Shown here: positions 27,575 through 35,068 of the stretch, one piece after another
Layout: the number at the start of each line of letters is the position of its first letter
How positions within the stretch are numbered: the first letter of the stretch is position 1
Assembly: GCA_963764805.1 (NCBI GenBank)
Contig: CAVXUB010000001.1
Span: 806,001 to 870,000, forward strand
Direction: 5' to 3'
DNA length: 64,000 bases
From: CAVXUB01 sp963764805
GTDB taxonomy: Bacteria > Actinomycetota > Acidimicrobiia > Acidimicrobiales > Bog-793
Translations under genes and position numbers: made by a program
The notes under the pieces: generated by a model
Databases searched by the model: none
What the model was told of the DNA's origin: nothing
Seen by the model: only the letters and a program-made list of their open reading frames with translations

Positions 27575-28291
27575 TTGATCACGATGCTCTGCGTCGGGGC
27601 CTTCGCCCTGGCGGCTTGCGGTGGAGGCGGTTCCAGCACCGGCACCACGTCCACCAGCACCACGACCACCGTCCCGCACGTCGACGTGAGCACGGCGTCC
27701 GCCTCGCAGATCGTGTCGGCGATGGAGGCGACCGTTCGGGGGGCTCGCTCGGTGACCGTGAGGGGGAGGTTGGTGCAGGGGTTGTCCGGGGAGAGTTTCG
27801 ATATCACGACCTTGGCGGACGGCGATCTCTCGGGAACGCTGGACGAGAAGGGCGTCACTCTCCATGTGGTCTCCGTGCAGGGCATCGCCTACGTGGATGC
27901 AGGCGCCGACTTCTGGGTCGCCAGTGGGGTGCCGTCGGCCATCGCCGGCGCCGTCGGGGGGCACTGGATCACTCTCACCAAGCAGGAGAGCACATCGCTC
28001 ACGAGCGGTCTCGGACTCTCCGAGCTGGCGAAGGGCATCGCCAGCGGCACCTCGGGCTTCGGCAAGGGCGCTATCGGAGATGTCGGCGGGTCGCCTGCCC
28101 TCGGCATCGAGACCGGAAAAGGCGGGACGATCTGGGTCCCACTGTCGGGCCCGCTCTACCCGCTGGAAGCCACGGGCCTCATCGGCAGCAGTACGCGCGG
28201 CACGCTCAGCTTCACCGGCTGGAACGCCGCCGCCGAGCCCAAGCCCCCCGCTGGGGCCAAGCCTCTGTCCAGCTTCATCAACCACGCATGA
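27575..28291 (+). CDS. Lipoprotein, LppX/LprG-like fold possible
   Basis: A secreted lipoprotein of ~238 residues. A very short signal peptide ends in the lipobox LAAC, followed by Gly and a Ser/Thr-rich tether (TGTTSTSTTTTVPH). The mature domain (ASQIVSAMEATVRGARSVTV, DITTLADGDLSGTLDEKGV, AYVDAGADFWVASG) follows the pattern of actinobacterial LppX/LprG-type lipid-binding proteins. The start is TTG 27575 or ATG 27584, which leaves an unusually short n-region. An ATG at 27531 in another frame (MAAASSIPAFFARGP) hints at a lost N-terminus through an indel. Confidence 0.7.
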   Translation: MITMLCVGAFALAACGGGGSSTGTTSTSTTTTVPHVDVSTASASQIVSAMEATVRGARSVTVRGRLVQGLSGESFDITTLADGDLSGTLDEKGVTLHVVSVQGIAYVDAGADFWVASGVPSAIAGAVGGHWITLTKQESTSLTSGLGLSELAKGIASGTSGFGKGAIGDVGGSPALGIETGKGGTIWVPLSGPLYPLEATGLIGSSTRGTLSFTGWNAAAEPKPPAGAKPLSSFINHA

Positions 28292-28334
28292 GCGGCAGGT
28301 CCGGGTCGAGGACCCTCACCAACGCGGCGGACCT

Positions 28335-29559
28335 TCAAGTCGCAGGCGGTGAGATCCGGTCGGCGGCCGGGAGCAGCAGGTTCTTCACGGCCACGATCCG
28401 ATCGACCGACCGGATCACCTGCGACATCGAGAGCTGCCCGGACGCCACCGCAGCTTCGAGGCCGTGCAAGGACGCTTCGAACTCGCCGGCAGTGGTGACC
28501 ATTGCCATGTCGGCGCCCGCCTCGATCGCCCGCACGGCGGCCTGCGGACCCGTCAGTCCGTAGCCGGAGATGGCGCCGGCATCGAGGCTGTCGGTGATGA
28601 TCACTCCTCCGAAGCCCATCCCTCGCAGGTAGCTGTACGCCGCCGCGCTCGAGCGACGCCGGCGCCCGCCCGAAGGTCGGTTCGGTGACGTTGCTCATCA
28701 TCACGACGTGCGCCCCTGCTGCGATCGCCTGCTGGAACGGCAGCAGGTCGTTGGCCATCTCCGGCAGCGGCGGATCGGAGGCGCCGCCGGTGTCCGTGTC
28801 GCCGTTCGCATGACCCAGTCCGGGGAAGTGCTTGACGACCCCGATCATCCCGCCTGCGCTCAGACCCTCGAGGAACGCCTTGCCGTAGGCGGCGGCGACA
28901 GCCCCGTCGGCGCTGAACGAGCGCACGCTCTCGTAGTCGACCGAGTCGTCGGGGGCCGCCGTGTCGAGCACCGGCGCCAGATCCATGTTCATCCCGAGCG
29001 TGCGCATCTGGTCGGCTATCTGCGTCAGCGACGCTGTCAGCCGGGAGAGGCTCCAACCTTGTCCACCACGTCGCGGGGCCAGGGCAGGTACGGGACTCGT
29101 GAGGTTGGACAGGCGGGCGATCTCTCCGCCCTCCTCGTCTGTCGCCATGAACGGCAGGACGCGGGCGTTCTTCACGAGCGCGGCCATCTCGGCGCCGAGC
29201 GTGCGCCCCGTGCCCGCCGCCGGCTGACCGAGGAAGATCAGCCCCCCGGCGCCCTGCTGCAGGTCCGGAGCGGCCGCCGCCGGGTTCGAGTAGAGGGCAC
29301 CGACCATGATCAGCTGCCCGAGCAGCTGCTGCTCGGTCCAGCCGGTGGGCGCTGTCGTCGTGGTAGCGGGGGTCGTCACTGCGGTCGATGATGTGGTGGG
29401 GGCTCCGGCCGTCGAGGTGGTCGGGCCTGTGGTGGACGTGCCCGGCGAGGATCCTGTCGTGGACGACGACCTGCCGGCCGCACCCTGCGCTGCCCCGCAG
29501 GCACTCAACAAGATCGCCGCCGCCACAACGGCGACGAGTGTGCTCTTCCCGCTTTTCAT
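28335..29559 (-). CDS. Glycoside hydrolase family 3 lipoprotein (beta-N-acetylhexosaminidase type), frameshifted near 28645
   Basis: Envelope-anchored family 3 glycosidase probably trimming peptidoglycan sugars. Signal peptide MKSGKSTLVAVVAAAILLSA with lipobox Cys21, then a Ser/Thr-rich linker (~55 residues). The catalytic barrel shows LLGQLIMVG, GGLIFLGQPAAG, TDEEGGEIARL, NMDLAPVLD and the family signature KHFPGLGHANGDTDTG, which carries the His-Asp acid/base dyad region. The frame breaks near 28645 after GRAPASLER. It resumes with MGFGGVIITDSLDAGAI (nucleophile Asp), AIEAGADMAMV and ends RISPPAT. Its 5' end lies 50 bases downstream of the response-regulator gene on the same strand. Confidence 0.82.
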
Positions 29560-29610
29560 GTGCTGCTGTTCTCCCCGCGTCGGATCGTCAGAGGTATAGA
29601 CGCTCGGCGG

Positions 29611-30288
29611 TCACATAATCCTGCGCTCGTTGGCCCATCTGGTGAGCTGGTAGCGGGTCGAGAGCTGCAGCTTGCGCAGGACGGCCGACACGTGGCTCTC
29701 CACGGTCTTGGTGGAGATCGACAGCTCGCGGGCGAGCTCCTTGTAGGAATAGCCGCGGGCGATGAGGCGCAGCACCTCCCGCTCGCGAGGTGTCAGCTGG
29801 TCTAGCTCCGGGTCGAGCGACAGCGCAGTCGGCCCCTCCGGCATCGCCGAGAAGGCGTCGAGGACGAAACCCGCCAGGCGCGGCGAGAAGACGGTGTCCC
29901 CCTCGGCGATCCTGCGGACGGCGTCCACGAGGTCCGGCCCCGAGATCGTCTTGGTCACGTAGCCGCGGGCACCGGCGCGGATCACGCCGATCACGTCCTC
30001 GGGTGCGTCGGAGACCGACAGGGCGAGGAAACGAACATCGGGGGCGCTGAGGCGGACCCTCTCCACGACCGCCCGGCCGCCCCCGCCCGGCAGGTGGACG
30101 TCGAGCAGCACGACGTCCGGCTGGCGCTCGGTGATCAGCTCGACGGCCGGCTCGACGTCGTCCGCCTCGCCCACCACGATCACGTCGTCGCCGAGCTCCG
30201 CTCGCACTCCGACCCGGAACAGCTCGTGGTCGTCGACGAGGAACACCCTCGGTCGGGGGTCGCCCTCTGCCGGACCGATCCCCGTCAT
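29611..30288 (-). CDS. NarL/LuxR-family response regulator
   Basis: A 225-residue transcription factor. The receiver domain (about 14-130) has acidic pair DD in LVDDHELF, phospho-acceptor Asp in VVLLDVHLPGG, Ser/Thr switch in FLALSVSDAP and Lys in RGYVTKTI. The C-terminal LuxR-type helix-turn-helix is LTPREREVLRLIARGYSYKE to STKTVESHVSAVLRKL. ATG 30288 overlaps the sensor-kinase stop by ATGA, so the pair is translationally coupled. It likely controls the PspC/DUF1707 genes beyond the kinase and perhaps the GH3 gene; this is inferred from position. Confidence 0.92.
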   Translation of the reverse strand: MTGIGPAEGDPRPRVFLVDDHELFRVGVRAELGDDVIVVGEADDVEPAVELITERQPDVVLLDVHLPGGGGRAVVERVRLSAPDVRFLALSVSDAPEDVIGVIRAGARGYVTKTISGPDLVDAVRRIAEGDTVFSPRLAGFVLDAFSAMPEGPTALSLDPELDQLTPREREVLRLIARGYSYKELARELSISTKTVESHVSAVLRKLQLSTRYQLTRWANERRIM

Positions 30289-31539
30289 GCGGCGCGGGAC
30301 ATGCTGAGGGCCACCTCGGTTCCCTCACCGGGAACGCTGCGGATGGTCACCGACCCGCCATGGCGGGCCATCCGCCCGCGCATCGACTCGGCGATGCCCT
30401 TCCGGTCCGCCGGCACCCTCTCCGGCTCGAAACCAACCCCTCGATCCCGCACGAACAGCGACACAGACTCCCGCTCCACTTCGCCGAACAGAGCGACCAC
30501 CGGCTGCCCCGACCACTTGGCCGCATTGACCGTGGCCTCCCGACCAGCCGCCACCAGGGCTCTCAGGTGCTCGTCGAGCGGGCAGTCGCCGACAACCACC
30601 GTCTCCACGCGGATCCCGTGGGCGGCCTCGACATCGCGCTGGATCCGGCCGAGCGCGCCGGCGAAAGTCAGCTCCTCGTCCCCCGGCAGGCCTGGGCGCG
30701 AGCCGTCGAACAGCCACGAGCGGAGCTCCCTCTCCTGATTGCGGGCGAGCTGCACGACCTGCTGCGGGTTGGCGGCATTGCGCTGGATCAGGGCCAGGGT
30801 CTGCAGTACCGAGTCGTGCACCCTCGCCGCCAGGTCGGCGCGCTCCTCGGCTCGCGCTCTCGCCTGCCGCTCCAGCATGAGGTCTCGGGCGATGCGCAGC
30901 CACCACGGACCGAACAGCACGATCGCCGCTGCCACCACCAGCACCGCTCCGGCGAGCGGGCGCAATGCCGTCGCCCGCGCCCGTCCGGTCAGCAGGAAGA
31001 ACAGCCCGACCCCGATCAGGGCGCCGGCCGCCAGCAGGCGCGCCAGCATCCACGCGCCGGCGTGGTCGAGATTCTGGCGGGCAGAACGCAAGAGGGGCGA
31101 GACGGCGCGGTCGAGGAGGGCTCGCTCGTCAGGCGGGGCGTTGCGCCAGACGAGGACGAGGCCGGACAGGCTGAGGACCGCCGGCCAGGAGATCGAGCTG
31201 ATCCAGTTCGCTCCGAGCGCAGAGGCGAGGACCAGCAGCAGCACCCCGGCCGGGATGATCGCCACCGCGAGCGCCAAGCCCGCGGCGATCTGTCACTGCA
31301 CGCTGGGCGATGCTGCCCTGCTCGTCGTCGGCCGGAAGCAGGAGCCAGATGGCCACGTATATCGCCGCCCCGGCGCCGCCGAGGAGGGCGATGACTACCA
31401 GGGCCACCCGCACGAACGACACGTCCCACCCGGTCCGCCTGGCTATCCCCGCCGCGATGCCGGCCACCATCCGGTCCTCCGTGGAGCGCCTCCATGGTCC
31501 GCGGCCGAGGAATCGCATCCCCCCGTGCCGGCGGTGCAT
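30285..31539 (-). CDS. PspC-domain sensor histidine kinase, frameshifted near 31285
   Basis: Membrane sensor kinase. From ATG 31539 the first frame gives a PspC domain (STEDRMVAGIAAGIARRTGW, then the helix VALVVIALLGGAGAAIYVAI). One indel near 31285 leads into the second frame, with more membrane helices (IIPAGVLLLVLASALGANW, AGALIGVGLFFLL, GAVLVVAAAIVLFGPWWL). The HisKA_3 phospho-acceptor is AARVHDSVLQTLALIQRN. The ATPase domain has TVNAAKWSG (N box), DRGVGFEPE and GRMARHGGSVTI. The frame stays open upstream of 31539 with a Pro-rich repeat (PPDTRPPDTRPPNTRPG) but offers no start codon, so the true start may be further up after another indel. Confidence 0.8.
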
Positions 31540-31889
31540 TCCGTGCGGGCCCCCCTGCCAGTCCCTTTGCCAGCCGCGCCCCGCTCCTTGCTGCCAGACC
31601 TGCTGCCACGGGGGCCGGCTGTCCCCCGGCCGGGTGTTGGGCGGCCGGGTGTCGGGCGGCCTCGTGTCGGGCGGCGCGTTGTCGCCGCCGACGACCGTGC
31701 CGGTCGGGGCGGACGGGTCCGTCCTGTCTCCGCCACGCGGATTGAAGCAGTTGCCGATGCCTCGATGATCGCGCTGCCGGCACCTACCTCACCATCAGGA
31801 CGAACCCCGGAGAAGATCTGAGGGCTATCCGGGAAGGTTCAGGGTGATCCCCGATTCACATCGACCATGAGCCGGCGGACACTTGTCGC
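31540..31889. other. Divergent intergenic region with 15-bp tandem repeat
   Basis: Separates the sensor kinase from the divergent PspC gene and should hold their promoters. Three 15-bp tandem units lie at 31628-31672 (GGCCGGGTGTTGGGC and variants). Read on the minus strand they encode PPDTR/PPNTR in frame with the kinase, so the left two thirds may be coding if a start exists near 31740. The remaining ~120 bases before 31890 hold no gene. Confidence 0.5.
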
Positions 31890-32186
31890 ATGACAGCAAC
31901 CGATGCAACGGCAGAGACGGCGGGTATCCCGGCACCGAGCGCCAGCCACCTGTCCTTCAACCTGATCAGGCGGGCTCGTGACCACCGCATGATCGCGGGC
32001 GTGGCGGAGGGAGCAGCCCGCTACTTCGACGTCGACACGACCATCGTGCGCATCGCCTTCGTGGTGCTGGCGATGTTCGGCGGCGCCGGGGTGCCCCTCT
32101 ACCTTGCCGCCTGGCTGCTCATCCCCGAGGAGGGAGCCGGCCAATCCCTGGCCGCCGATATCGTCCACAACATCGAAAGGCGGTAA
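31890..32186 (+). CDS. PspC-domain membrane protein
   Basis: A 98-residue small membrane protein. After ~25 soluble residues comes the PspC signature RRARDHRMIAGVAEGAARYF. It continues DVDTTIVRIAFVVLAMFGG and a second half-helix VPLYLAAWLLIPEEG. PspC proteins sit in envelope-stress systems; in actinobacteria they often accompany a PspC-kinase and DUF1707 protein, as here. ATG 31890, divergent from the kinase, with a 5-base gap to the next gene. Confidence 0.88.
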   Translation: MTATDATAETAGIPAPSASHLSFNLIRRARDHRMIAGVAEGAARYFDVDTTIVRIAFVVLAMFGGAGVPLYLAAWLLIPEEGAGQSLAADIVHNIERR

Positions 32187-32191
32187 CCGAT

Positions 32192-32755
32192 ATGACCGGC
32201 AACAGACAACCCGACGGCGGGGCTCCCTGGAGCTCGCTGTTCGAGGGCTACACCTCCAGGCGTGGCGGGCCCGATATGCGCATCTCCGACGCCGAGCGTC
32301 AGCAGATGGCGGACGTGCTGGGCAAGCACTTCGCGGATGGGCGGCTGGACGAGGAGGAGTTTCGCGAGCGGTTGGGCAAGGCGATGGGCGCCAAGACCCA
32401 GTCGGAGCTCACAGGGCTCCTGGACGACCTCCCGAGGCTCGGGCCGGATCCGCAGCCCGGGCCCGTGGCGAGGCCACGGCGCGGCCGCCGGATCATCGGG
32501 CTGCGACCGATTCTGCTGGCGCTGTTCGTGCTGCTCGTGATCTCCAGCTTCAGCTCGTTCCTCTGGGCGCCTCACGTTCCCTGGATACTGATCTTCGTCG
32601 GCGTCTTCCTGTTCCTCCGGGGCCGGCGGTGGCACCACCGATGCGGCGGCGGTCCCTGGCATCACCACTACGACTGGCGCTACCACGGGCCTGCAGGCCC
32701 CGGCGGTCCCGGCGGAAGTGGCTGGGGAGGGCCGGGCGGCACGGTCCAGATGTAG
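32192..32755 (+). CDS. DUF1707 membrane protein
   Basis: A 187-residue protein. The DUF1707 domain is MRISDAERQQMADVLGKHFADGR (shown in part) followed by LDEEEFRERLGKAMGAKT and LLDDLPRL. One or two membrane helices follow (PILLALFVLLVISSFSSFLW, PWILIFVGVFLFLRG). The tail is rich in His, Trp and Gly (WHHRCGGGPWHHHYDWRYHG) and could bind metal. Follows PspC after 5 bases, so cotranscribed. DUF1707 domains are small helical regulators found beside PspC and two-component genes. Confidence 0.85.
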   Translation: MTGNRQPDGGAPWSSLFEGYTSRRGGPDMRISDAERQQMADVLGKHFADGRLDEEEFRERLGKAMGAKTQSELTGLLDDLPRLGPDPQPGPVARPRRGRRIIGLRPILLALFVLLVISSFSSFLWAPHVPWILIFVGVFLFLRGRRWHHRCGGGPWHHHYDWRYHGPAGPGGPGGSGWGGPGGTVQM

Positions 32756-32762
32756 CTGCAGT

Positions 32763-33419
32763 TCAGCCGAGGATGGATGGCAGTTCCCGCACTGAACCGA
32801 TGATGTGCGTGTGGGGGACTGCCTCCAACTCGGCACGACTGTGCGAGCCGGTGAGGACACCTGCGACCACCCCGGCGCCGGCGCGATGGCCCGTGAGCAG
32901 ATCGTTGGCGGTGTCACCGATCACGGCCACCTCGTGCACGTCATCCGTCCGCAGCCGGAGCATCGCCGTCAGCACGAGGTCGGGATAGGGCCGTCCCCTC
33001 GTTTCGTCGGAGGGGGCAAGAGCGAGGTCCACCAGCGACGACCACCCGAGCCGCTCGATGATCGCCATTTGCACCTCTGAGGTGAAGCCGGTCGTCAAGC
33101 AGATGGCCACACCATCGTCATGCAGCTGCCACAAGGTGTCGGTGGCTCCCGGCACCTCGGTGACCAACCCGTCCTGCAGATCGCGAAACACAGAAGCGTC
33201 GAAGGCAGCCACGGCTTGGCGAGCCGTCGGGTCGTCGAAGAGGCCTCTGAACACCACCTCTTTCGGCAGCCCCATGGTCCGGTGTACGTGCGCCTCGGCC
33301 CCTGGAAGGTCAGCAGGCATGACTTCGACCGCCGCCAGGGCACGGGCGAAGGCCCGCTCGACGAGACCGTCATCGCTGACCGTCGTCCCGGCCATGTCGA
33401 GGCACGCGAGCGTGATCAT
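32763..33419 (-). CDS. Phosphonatase-like HAD hydrolase (PhnX-like, TIGR03351 type)
   Basis: A 218-residue HAD enzyme closest to phosphonoacetaldehyde hydrolase. The nucleophile motif is DMAGTT (Asp8) instead of the usual DxDxT. A cap-domain lysine, Lys53 in MGLPKEVV, sits where phosphonatase forms its Schiff base. The usual HAD lysine is replaced by Arg143 in GRPYPD, a hallmark of phosphonatases. The acidic motif is VIGDTANDLLTG. These features predict C-P bond cleavage of an aldehyde-bearing phosphonate. It overlaps the FAD oxidoreductase by ATGA, the conserved pairing of this family. The substrate is probably a relative of phosphonoacetaldehyde; no transaminase PhnW is nearby. Confidence 0.85.
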   Translation of the reverse strand: MITLACLDMAGTTVSDDGLVERAFARALAAVEVMPADLPGAEAHVHRTMGLPKEVVFRGLFDDPTARQAVAAFDASVFRDLQDGLVTEVPGATDTLWQLHDDGVAICLTTGFTSEVQMAIIERLGWSSLVDLALAPSDETRGRPYPDLVLTAMLRLRTDDVHEVAVIGDTANDLLTGHRAGAGVVAGVLTGSHSRAELEAVPHTHIIGSVRELPSILG

Positions 33420-34540
33420 GCTCGTTGCGTACCGGCCAGCTGGGCGATCGTCTGCTCAGCGATCGCCGGCGACAGCGTCATCCCGCGGCCACCTGGACCG
33501 GTCACCACGGTCACGCCGTCCGCAGGCGTCGACCTCCAGCAGATGCTCCCATCGGTGACCTGTGAGTACACGCCTGCCCACCGACGCTCGATCGGCGGCA
33601 GCGGGCGGCCCAGGATGCGTCCGAGCCGGCGGGCAAGCTCGTCGTAGGCGGCCTCCTCCAGGTCGAAGGGGAACGGCTCGTCATAGGCGTGCGTGTCACC
33701 GACCGTCAGCTCGCCGCCGGAACGCTGCGACACCAGCAACTGCATGCGTAGACGTGCCGGCAGCTCGTCCTGGGGCGGCAGCCCCTCGAGTGCTGGAGTG
33801 GCGAACGCCGGGTAGTACCTGAGGGAGTCGCCATCGGCGAGGGAGGTCGTCAGGCGCTCGCCGAGTGGAGCCGTCTGCATCATCTGCAAGCGACAGCGCC
33901 TGAGCGGAGCTGATTCGACCAGTTCGGCCAAAGGCCCGGCAGCCTGTGCGCCCGGACAGACGATGACGATGTCACCCTCGTGGCGGCGCCGCTCGGAGTC
34001 GACCACCGCCCTGGATTCGATGCTGACCACCGGAGCGCCGACTGCGAACAGGAAGCGATCCGGCTCTGCTTCCATCGCAGCCCGCAATGCGGGCAGCACT
34101 CGCCGCGGCTCCACCACCCCGTCGGTCGTGCAGTGAAGCCCCGCCAGGTACTCGCCGCGGAGGGCAGGGTTGACGGTACGCACCTCATCGGCTTGCAGCA
34201 ACGCGAGACCCCGCTCCCCGGCGTCGGCCCGTTCGCACACCTCGTGCAGCACCTTCAGTTCCTCGTCCGTCTGGACGACGGTGATCGAGCCGTCCGGCCG
34301 GAAGCCGACGCCCGGAACGGCAGCCCCTATCTCCTCCCACAGCCGGCGCGCCCGCAGTGCCACCTGCAACTCACCGCCGACAGCACGTCCCGAGACCCAT
34401 ATCAGGCCGAAGTTGCGGACGGTGGCGCCGCGTGGCTCGCTGTGCGTGTCGACGAGCAGGACGTCGAAGCCAGCCCTCAGCGCCATCCATGCGTGCATCG
34501 TCCCAAGGATCCCCGCACCCACGATCACCGCCCGAGGCAT
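33416..34540 (-). CDS. FAD-dependent amine oxidoreductase of the phosphonate-linked TIGR03364 type
   Basis: A 374-residue DAO-family flavoprotein. ATG 34540 gives MPRAVIVGAGILGTMHAWMA with the FAD-binding GAGILG and an acidic end of strand 2 (LLVDTHSEPRGATVRNFG). The frame remains open above 34540 but without family similarity. Other landmarks are GLHCTTDGVVEPRRVLPAL, VIVCPGAQA and the C-terminal FAD loop VVTGPGGRGMTLSPAIAE. Members of this clade are found next to PhnX-like hydrolases and have been proposed to oxidatively deaminate an aminophosphonate to the aldehyde that the hydrolase then cleaves. That fits the ATGA overlap with the hydrolase. The gene lies behind an unusual 0.5-kb structured leader. 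Confidence 0.82.
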   Translation of the reverse strand: MPRAVIVGAGILGTMHAWMALRAGFDVLLVDTHSEPRGATVRNFGLIWVSGRAVGGELQVALRARRLWEEIGAAVPGVGFRPDGSITVVQTDEELKVLHEVCERADAGERGLALLQADEVRTVNPALRGEYLAGLHCTTDGVVEPRRVLPALRAAMEAEPDRFLFAVGAPVVSIESRAVVDSERRRHEGDIVIVCPGAQAAGPLAELVESAPLRRCRLQMMQTAPLGERLTTSLADGDSLRYYPAFATPALEGLPPQDELPARLRMQLLVSQRSGGELTVGDTHAYDEPFPFDLEEAAYDELARRLGRILGRPLPPIERRWAGVYSQVTDGSICWRSTPADGVTVVTGPGGRGMTLSPAIAEQTIAQLAGTQRA

Positions 34541-34610
34541 CCGGTAAAGGTAGCCGAGGGCCTGGCGCACCTCAGCGGGAGACGCGCAGGTCCCGTGGAG
34601 GCGAAGCGCA

Positions 34611-34649
34611 CGTGCCCGTGGGCCGGGGTCTGCCGGCTCCACGGGCACG
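34611..34649. repeat. Perfect 11-bp inverted repeat (hairpin)
   Basis: CGTGCCCGTGG at 34611-34621 and its exact reverse complement CCACGGGCACG at 34639-34649, with a 17-base loop that itself contains GCCGG and CCGGC. There is no T-run on either side, so it is not a classical intrinsic terminator. It lies about 70 bases upstream of the FAD oxidoreductase start, in the untranslated leader if transcription begins upstream. Confidence 0.7.
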
Positions 34650-34752
34650 CTGCCTCTTGCTCTGCATCGACCTGCTGTGCTGCGTACTGCCTGTCTGTTT
34701 TGGGGGGGTCTACTGAGGTGTTGCTTGTCGCATGCGCGTGAGCGACTTGATC

Positions 34753-34820
34753 GAGCCGACCCGATGCCGGTTCGACCGGATCGCCGCTCTTCTGGCTGTC
34801 CGGCCGATTCGGGTCGGCTC
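34753..34820. repeat. Perfect 12-bp inverted repeat with 44-base spacer
   Basis: GAGCCGACCCGA at 34753-34764 and TCGGGTCGGCTC at 34809-34820 are exact complements. Inside, CCGG at 34767-34770 and CCGG at 34800-34803 can extend the stem after a small internal loop. It could form a long branched RNA stem or act as a dyad operator. Confidence 0.65.
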
Positions 34821-34948
34821 ATCGCTGACTATGGCTCGTTTCGCTGTGAAATCCATGTGACGGGGCGAGGACCGACCTGTGATCGTGGCCGCGGCCGGCC
34901 CGGCCGGGCCGGGCGGGTGAGACGGCCCATGGGCATAGCCGAGACGCT

Positions 34949-35002
34949 CAATCGTAAGGTGAGAACAGTCAGCTATAGATGTATGTTCTCGTCTTACGAT
35001 TG
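34949..35002 (+). repeat. 19-bp inverted repeat with strand-asymmetric wobble pairs
   Basis: Arms 34949-34967 (CAATCGTAAGGTGAGAACA) and 34984-35002 (TGTTCTCGTCTTACGATTG) enclose a 16-base loop. Seventeen positions are Watson-Crick. The two exceptions (34959 with 34992, 34960 with 34991) are G-U and U-G if the plus strand is transcribed, but C-A mismatches on the minus strand. All 19 positions therefore pair only in a plus-strand RNA. The element is AT-richer than its surroundings. Confidence 0.7.
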
Positions 35003-35068
35003 CGTACCGCACCGGCCTGCGAACGGCGCAGCGCGGGCCCGCTCGTCTAACGATCAGGCGCAGCGGCC

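Larger units (their letters stand above)
34541..35068. other. 528-base noncoding region with three large inverted repeats
   Basis: Lies upstream of the FAD oxidoreductase and downstream of the epoxide-hydrolase-like gene, both on the minus strand. No frame in it looks coding. It contains exact inverted repeats at 34611-34649 and 34753-34820, and a near-exact one at 34949-35002. Local composition changes sharply: GC-rich runs around 34890-34920 (GGCCCGGCCGGGCCGGGCGG) and an AT-rich stretch at 34950-35000. It may be a long structured 5' leader, a noncoding RNA gene, or a small mobile-element remnant. Confidence 0.6.

Noticed and set aside
34710..35012. 100-codon frame within the structured intergenic region
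   Set aside because: It runs through two inverted repeats and shows no protein-like pattern.
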